64,000 nucleotides of DNA from Methylobacterium sp. 10 (GTDB lineage Bacteria > Pseudomonadota > Alphaproteobacteria > Rhizobiales > Beijerinckiaceae). Below the pieces are notes generated by a model, which worked only from the letters and a program-made list of their open reading frames with translations, was not told the origin of the DNA and did no database searches. The stretch's first letter is position 1. Every line of letters starts with the position of its first letter. This document shows positions 59,935-64,000 of the stretch, one piece after another. The stretch spans positions 498,501-562,500 of the forward strand of contig NZ_KI912577.1 of the NCBI RefSeq assembly GCF_000519085.1. Reading direction: 5' to 3'. The position numbers and the translations under genes were made by a program.

Positions 59935-62127
59935 ATGGCGAACGGACGCAAGGGACGCGGGCGAGAGGAGCCGAACTTCGACGTGCCCGAGGGGCGCATC
60001 GGTGGTCGCGGCGATCTCGATCTGCGGCTCAGCGGCGACGATCGCGCCGGAGGCGGTGTGGGCAAACGCGGGACGAGTAGCAACGGCCAGGGCGAAGGCC
60101 CCCGGCGTCCCTCGGCGCGGGCCAAGGCACCGGCCCGCAAGCCGCGCCGGCGCTCGTTCCTCGGCGGCCTGTTCTATGGCACCCTCGTGCTCGGCCTGTG
60201 GGGCATCATCGCCATCGCGGGGCTGGTGGCCTACCATGCCTCGCAATTGCCGCCGATCGACCAGCTCGCCGTCCCGAAGCGTCCGCCCAACATCGCCATC
60301 CTCGCCAGCGACGGCTCGCTCCTGGCCAATCGCGGCGAGACCGGCGGACGGGTGGTGAGCATCGGCGAGCTGCCGCCCTATCTGCCGCGCGCCTTCGTGG
60401 CGATCGAGGACCGGCGCTTCTACAGCCATTTCGGCGTCGACCCGGTGGGCATCGCCCGTGCCGTCGCCCAGAACATCACCCGCCGCGGCGTTTCGCAGGG
60501 CGGATCGACCCTGACGCAGCAGCTCGCCAAGAACCTGTTCCTGACGCCCGAGCGCTCCGCATCGCGAAAAATCCAGGAGGCGATCCTCGCCCTGTGGCTG
60601 GAGCACCGCTACACCAAGGACGAGATCCTCGAACTCTACCTGAACCGGGTCTATTTCGGCGCCGGCGCCTATGGCATCGAGGCCGCCGCCCAGCGCTATT
60701 TCGGCAAGCCCGCCAAGGCGGTGACGCTGGCGGAGGCCGCCATGCTCGGCGGCCTCGTCCAGGCGCCCTCGCGCCTCGCCCCCAACCGCAACCTGCCCGC
60801 CGCCCAGGCGCGCGCGGCTCAGGTCCTCGCGGCCATGGAAGAGCTCGGTTTCGCCAAGCCCGCCGAGGTGAAGCTGGCGCTGGCGACACCGGCACGGCCG
60901 GCGAGCAGCCGCGGCGGCGGCTCGGCCAATTACGTGGCCGATCTCGTCATGGACGTGCTCGACGACTTCCTGCCGAAATTCGACACCGACATCGTCGTCA
61001 CCACCACCGTCGATACCCGTCTCCAGGGCGCGGCCGAGAAGGCGCTGGTGGACGAGCTGAACCAGAAGGGCTCGCGCTACAACGTCGCCCAGGGGGCCGT
61101 GGTCTCGGTGCGACCGGACGGGGCGATCCGGGCGCTCATCGGCGGGCGCGACTACGCCCAGAGTCAGTTCAACCGGGCCACCACCGCCAAGCGCCAGCCG
61201 GGCTCGTCGTTCAAGCCCTTCGTGTACCTCGCCGCCATGGAGCGCGGCCTGACCCCGGACACCGTGCGCGACGACGCGCCGATCAGCATCAAGGGCTGGA
61301 ACCCGGAGAACTATTCGCGCGACTATCGCGGTCCGGTCCCCTTGCGCGAGGCGCTGGCGCTGTCGCTCAACACGGTGGCCGTGCGCCTCGGCCAGGAAGT
61401 CGGCCCGAAGGCCGTGGTCCAGGCGGCTCAGCGCCTCGGCATCTCCTCGCCGCTGCAGGCCAACGGCTCCCTGGCGCTCGGCACCTCGGAGGTGACCCCG
61501 CTGGAGATGGTGGGTGCCTACGCCGCCTTCGCCAATGGCGGCACGGGGGTGAACCCCTATGTCATCGCCAACGTGAAGAGCACGACGGGCAAGGCGCTCT
61601 ACCAGCGAAAGGACACCAATCTCGGCCGGGTGATGAGCGCCGAGACGGATTCGATGATGAACGCGATGATGCACGAGACCTTCGTCTCGGGTACCGCGCG
61701 CAAGGCCGAGATTCCGGGCTGGGATCTCGCCGGCAAGACGGGCACCAGCCAGGATTTCCGCGATGCCTGGTTCATCGGCTACTCGGCGACTCTGGTCACC
61801 GGCGTCTGGCTCGGCAACGACGACGGCGAATCGACCAAGAAGGTTTCCGGCGGCAATCTGCCCGGCGAGATCTGGAAAACCTACATGACCGTGGCCCTCA
61901 AGGGCCAGACTCCGACGATGCTACCGGGCGCGAACCACTGGCGCAACCGTGCCCCGGCGGAGGTTCCCGCCACCACAGGCACCGCACCGGGGGGCCTCAT
62001 CGGCGCCCTCCTCGGAGAGCCGCAATCCGCCGCCCCGCCCCCGCGCGTCGCCGCCAACCAGCGCGCCCGCGGGCCGAGCCAGGACGACCGGAATTTCCTG
62101 GAGAAGCTGTTCGGGGTGGGGGAATAA
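59935..62127 (+). CDS. PBP1a-family penicillin-binding protein
   Basis: A 730-residue bifunctional peptidoglycan synthase. An Arg/Lys-rich cytoplasmic tail (1-75) precedes one membrane helix (FLGGLFYGTLVLGLWGIIAIAGLVAYHA). The GT51 glycosyltransferase domain has its catalytic Glu158 in FVAIEDRRFYSHFGVD and GGSTLTQQLAKNLFL. The transpeptidase domain has Ser424 in PGSSFKPF (SxxK), an SLN motif and Lys601 in KTGTS. It polymerises and cross-links murein in the periplasm. The tail after about 660 is Pro/Ala-rich. Confidence 0.93.
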   Translation: MANGRKGRGREEPNFDVPEGRIGGRGDLDLRLSGDDRAGGGVGKRGTSSNGQGEGPRRPSARAKAPARKPRRRSFLGGLFYGTLVLGLWGIIAIAGLVAYHASQLPPIDQLAVPKRPPNIAILASDGSLLANRGETGGRVVSIGELPPYLPRAFVAIEDRRFYSHFGVDPVGIARAVAQNITRRGVSQGGSTLTQQLAKNLFLTPERSASRKIQEAILALWLEHRYTKDEILELYLNRVYFGAGAYGIEAAAQRYFGKPAKAVTLAEAAMLGGLVQAPSRLAPNRNLPAAQARAAQVLAAMEELGFAKPAEVKLALATPARPASSRGGGSANYVADLVMDVLDDFLPKFDTDIVVTTTVDTRLQGAAEKALVDELNQKGSRYNVAQGAVVSVRPDGAIRALIGGRDYAQSQFNRATTAKRQPGSSFKPFVYLAAMERGLTPDTVRDDAPISIKGWNPENYSRDYRGPVPLREALALSLNTVAVRLGQEVGPKAVVQAAQRLGISSPLQANGSLALGTSEVTPLEMVGAYAAFANGGTGVNPYVIANVKSTTGKALYQRKDTNLGRVMSAETDSMMNAMMHETFVSGTARKAEIPGWDLAGKTGTSQDFRDAWFIGYSATLVTGVWLGNDDGESTKKVSGGNLPGEIWKTYMTVALKGQTPTMLPGANHWRNRAPAEVPATTGTAPGGLIGALLGEPQSAAPPPRVAANQRARGPSQDDRNFLEKLFGVGE

Positions 62128-62184
62128 GCGCGGGAGAGAAACACCTCCCGAGGGCGGCGAGCCGCCGCCAGACCTGGGCTGCTA

Positions 62185-62454
62185 TTACAGTCCTACGAGG
62201 CCCTTCAGCGAAGCGTTGATCCGGTCCTGCCAACCGGGGCCGTCCTTCTGGAAATGCTCCAGCACGGCGCGGTCGAGGCGCAGGGACACCATCTCGCGGG
62301 CACCGGGCGGGCTGAGCGGCGCGGCGGGCGCGCGTTCGGCGGGGGCTCGTTCGGCGGGTTTGGGAGCATCGGTCGCCTTGGTGGTGGCGGCCTTGAAGGC
62401 GGCTTCCGCCGCCTGGCGGGGGTCGCTGGCGCGACGGGTCCGATCGAATGCCAT
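62185..62454 (-). CDS. BrnA-like antitoxin domain protein
   Basis: An 89-residue protein. The C-terminal third, EMVSLRLDRAVLEHFQKDGPGWQDRINASLKGLVGL, matches the ribbon-helix-helix end of BrnA antitoxins (VSLRLDxDVLExFRxxGPGWQTRINAxL). The N-terminal half is Ala/Lys/Pro-rich and unlike BrnA. No brnT-type toxin gene is adjacent, so it may act as a stand-alone DNA-binding protein. AGGAAA precedes the ATG. It lies 29 bp downstream of another small gene and is probably co-transcribed with it. Confidence 0.72.
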   Translation of the reverse strand: MAFDRTRRASDPRQAAEAAFKAATTKATDAPKPAERAPAERAPAAPLSPPGAREMVSLRLDRAVLEHFQKDGPGWQDRINASLKGLVGL

Positions 62455-62483
62455 GGGTCGGTTTCCTGGTAAGGCTGTCTGGC

Positions 62484-62714
62484 TCAGCTCGCGGAGCGCT
62501 TGCGTTTGGGGGCCGGCGCGGGAGCGGCAGCTTTCTCCGCTGCATCGGCGGCTTCCTTGGCGAGGCGAAGGGCACGCAGCTTCACGGTGCGCTCGTCGAT
62601 CTCCTTCACCGACTGCAGATGCTCCGCCATCGCCTGCGCGCCTTCCTTGGCCATCCGCTCCGCGCGCTCGGCGCGCTCTTCGGACCTAGTCCTGGCGTCG
62701 GTTTCGTCGCTCAT
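62484..62714 (-). CDS. Small charged helical protein, unknown function
   Basis: A 76-residue protein rich in Glu, Arg, Lys and Ala (MSDETDARTRSEERAER...), predicted to be one long helix followed by a basic Pro/Ala/Lys tail ending KRKRSAS. No family is recognised. GGAAGGA precedes its ATG at a normal distance and it is placed just upstream of the BrnA-like gene, which supports its being expressed. A DNA- or RNA-associated role is only a guess from the basic tail. Confidence 0.55.
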   Translation of the reverse strand: MSDETDARTRSEERAERAERMAKEGAQAMAEHLQSVKEIDERTVKLRALRLAKEAADAAEKAAAPAPAPKRKRSAS

Positions 62715-63021
62715 CGTCGTCCTTCCTGGCTCCCCTCGCCTCGCCGCCCACGCATCGATCGCATCATTCGCCCTGGCGGAGGCGGCAGCGGCGGATGAAC
62801 CGCTCGTGCCCGCTCGCGCGGCGCATCATGTCGAAGATCGAGACAAGTGCCGACGGACGTGAAAATCCGCGATCGGCGGCAAGGAAGGGTGATCCACACA
62901 CCCTTCGCACGGGACCGGCTTCGGGCGGGATCGCCGGGACATAGCACGTCCGGGGACCAAAAAGCGAACCCTGGCAAGGACTCGCGGTGGCTGCATAGGG
63001 AAATCCCGGTGGATGTCCCCG
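62715..63021. other. Intergenic region after the DUF606 pair
   Basis: 307 bp between minus-strand genes. It contains a perfect 8-bp stem, GAAGGGTG (62884-62891) and CACCCTTC (62899-62906), about 115 bp downstream of the second DUF606 stop, which may terminate that transcript. The rest presumably holds the promoter of the small-gene pair; no coding sequence was recognised. Confidence 0.5.
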
Positions 63022-63468
63022 TCAAAACGCCGCGATGAGGACGATTCCGGCCACCATCAGCCCGGCACCTGCGATCCGTGCCTTGCCGGCGCGGTGCTTC
63101 GGCATCCCGAGCCAACCGAAATGGTCGATGGCCAGCGACGTCAACAGGTTGGCGGTGATGAGCATCCCGTTGAAGGCGCCCGCCCCCACCTTGTCGACGA
63201 AGAGGAGGCCGCCGAACACCGCCACCGCCCCGGCGATGCCGCCGAGCGGGGCCCACCACGGCATGCCTGCGAGATCGTCGCGGGTGGGGAGCGGGACTGG
63301 CCGGATCGCCAGCATCGCGACGAAGACGAAGACGATGGGCAGGAACGAGACCGCCGCCGCGAGCCACGGGTTGACCAGGGCGCCGCGAAGCGCCGCGTTC
63401 ATGGTGACGCCGATGGCCTGCAGGGCGCCGGCGACGAGGATGAAGGGATAGAAGAGAGGGCCGGTCAT
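63022..63468 (-). CDS. DUF606/YdcZ half-size DMT transporter, copy B (N-in by charge)
   Basis: A 148-residue protein of five membrane helices in the DUF606 family, half the size of a two-domain transporter. Family stretches are FYPFILVAGALQAIGVTMNAAL, MPWWAPLGGIAGAVAVFGGLLFVDKVGAG and ITANLLTSLAIDHFGWLGM. Six of its eight Lys/Arg lie on loops 2 and 4, so the N-terminus should face the cytoplasm. It follows its paralogue (63509-63955) after 40 bp. GGGAGA precedes the ATG. Confidence 0.85.
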   Translation of the reverse strand: MTGPLFYPFILVAGALQAIGVTMNAALRGALVNPWLAAAVSFLPIVFVFVAMLAIRPVPLPTRDDLAGMPWWAPLGGIAGAVAVFGGLLFVDKVGAGAFNGMLITANLLTSLAIDHFGWLGMPKHRAGKARIAGAGLMVAGIVLIAAF

Positions 63469-63508
63469 GAGCGTGGGATCTCCCGTGGATGTTTCGGGCC
63501 GGACGGGT

Positions 63509-63955
63509 TCAAAAGCGGGCGATGAGGACGATGCCGGCCACCATCAGGCCGCCGCCGAGGAGGTGCAGCAGCCCCTGCGAATTCGCCTGCATCCCGAGCC
63601 AGCCGAAATGATCGATGGCCAGCGAGGTCAGGATGTTGGCGGTGATGAGCAGCCCGTTGAACGGCCCGGCCCCGACCTTGTCGACGAAGGCGAGGCCGCC
63701 GAACACCGCCACCGCTCCGGCGAGCCCGCCCAACGGCGCCCACCACGGCATGCCGCCGAGCTGTTCCAGGCTGGGCAGCGGCGTCGGCATCACCACGAAC
63801 AGCGTGACGAAGACGAAGACGATGAGCGAGAACGAGACGGAAGCCGCCAGCCACGGATTGACGAGGGCCACGCGCAGTCGCGCGTTCATGGAATTGCCCG
63901 CCGCCTGGAGCGCGCCGGCGAGGAGGATAAAGGGATAGAGCAGGGCCGCGTTCAT
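63509..63955 (-). CDS. DUF606/YdcZ half-size DMT transporter, copy A (N-out by charge)
   Basis: A 148-residue five-helix paralogue, closely similar to the following gene (identical runs such as MPWWAPLGG and LTSLAIDHFGWLGM). It has only four Lys/Arg, all on loop 1, loop 3 or the C-terminus, so the N-terminus should face the periplasm, opposite to its partner. The pair probably forms an antiparallel heterodimer. GAGGA precedes the ATG. The upstream gene, if any, is outside the window. Confidence 0.85.
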   Translation of the reverse strand: MNAALLYPFILLAGALQAAGNSMNARLRVALVNPWLAASVSFSLIVFVFVTLFVVMPTPLPSLEQLGGMPWWAPLGGLAGAVAVFGGLAFVDKVGAGPFNGLLITANILTSLAIDHFGWLGMQANSQGLLHLLGGGLMVAGIVLIARF

Positions 63956-64000
63956 GTCGGGTCGTCCTCGGAATGGAGGGGGATCAGGGCAGGAGGAGCA

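Overview
The window is about 64 kb of high-GC chromosomal DNA from an alphaproteobacterium, most likely a Methylobacterium/Methylorubrum-type member of the Hyphomicrobiales. This is judged from protein style, the dimethyl sulfone genes, the fused MrpA/B subunit and a second-type GluRS; no rRNA or tRNA is present to confirm it. Genes are tightly packed, many with 1-4 nt ATGA/GTGA/TGATG overlaps. I saw no transposase, phage gene, tRNA or CRISPR array.

Layout. 1-9.8 kb: end of an OmpA-type protein, an MFS exporter, a CorC/HlyC-type protein, a divergent EamA/LysR pair, a chemoreceptor and gltX. 8.5-11.1 kb: sfnB and sfnG for dimethyl sulfone use, separated by a nest of hairpin repeats. 11.6-23.6 kb: an NDUFA9-like SDR, an EI24 membrane protein, an amine oxidase, an HD-GYP protein, a DUF188 protein plus class III cyclase, a methyltransferase/glycosyltransferase pair, an MhqD/MhqO-like quinone-detoxification pair with divergent LysR, and a tandem PilZ protein.

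23.7-29.5 kb: a PAS-containing sigma54 activator divergent from a NrtA/CmpA-type ABC transporter and cyanase operon that carries a textbook -24/-12 promoter. 29.6-38.6 kb: DoxX, an orphan ParA, an M20 peptidase, an HD protein beside a GlxA-type regulator, and a three-gene molybdenum aldehyde-oxidoreductase operon. 38.6-45.7 kb: a complete Nit1C-type cluster (eight genes: nitrilase, radical SAM, GNAT, AIR-synthase-like, glycosyltransferase, flavoprotein and two small proteins) on the minus strand, again with a -24/-12 promoter, facing a MocR-type regulator. 47.8-49.1 kb: a GntA-like (YqcI/YcgG) heme N-oxygenase-family gene and a DUF1989 gene. 49.2-56.7 kb: rnhA, a 3-methyladenine glycosylase and the mrp antiporter operon. 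56.7-64 kb: a Kef-type antiporter, a pirin, a PBP1a, two small proteins and a pair of half-size DUF606 transporters.

How the parts may work together. Three cis-regulatory links read directly from the DNA are the most interesting result. (1) A 32-bp element (29/32 identical) occurs at the VOC-dioxygenase/LysR promoter and 37 kb away upstream of the pirin gene, suggesting one quinone-type regulon. (2) The cyanase operon and the Nit1C cluster both have near-identical sigma54 promoters, suggesting joint nitrogen-limited control of cyanate and nitrile/cyanide metabolism. (3) ATTGACT-type boxes lie upstream of Nit1C/MocR and again upstream of the GntA-like/DUF1989 pair, suggesting the MocR protein joins these into one uncharacterised nitrogen-metabolic system. 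These are inferences from sequence motifs; no binding or expression data were available.
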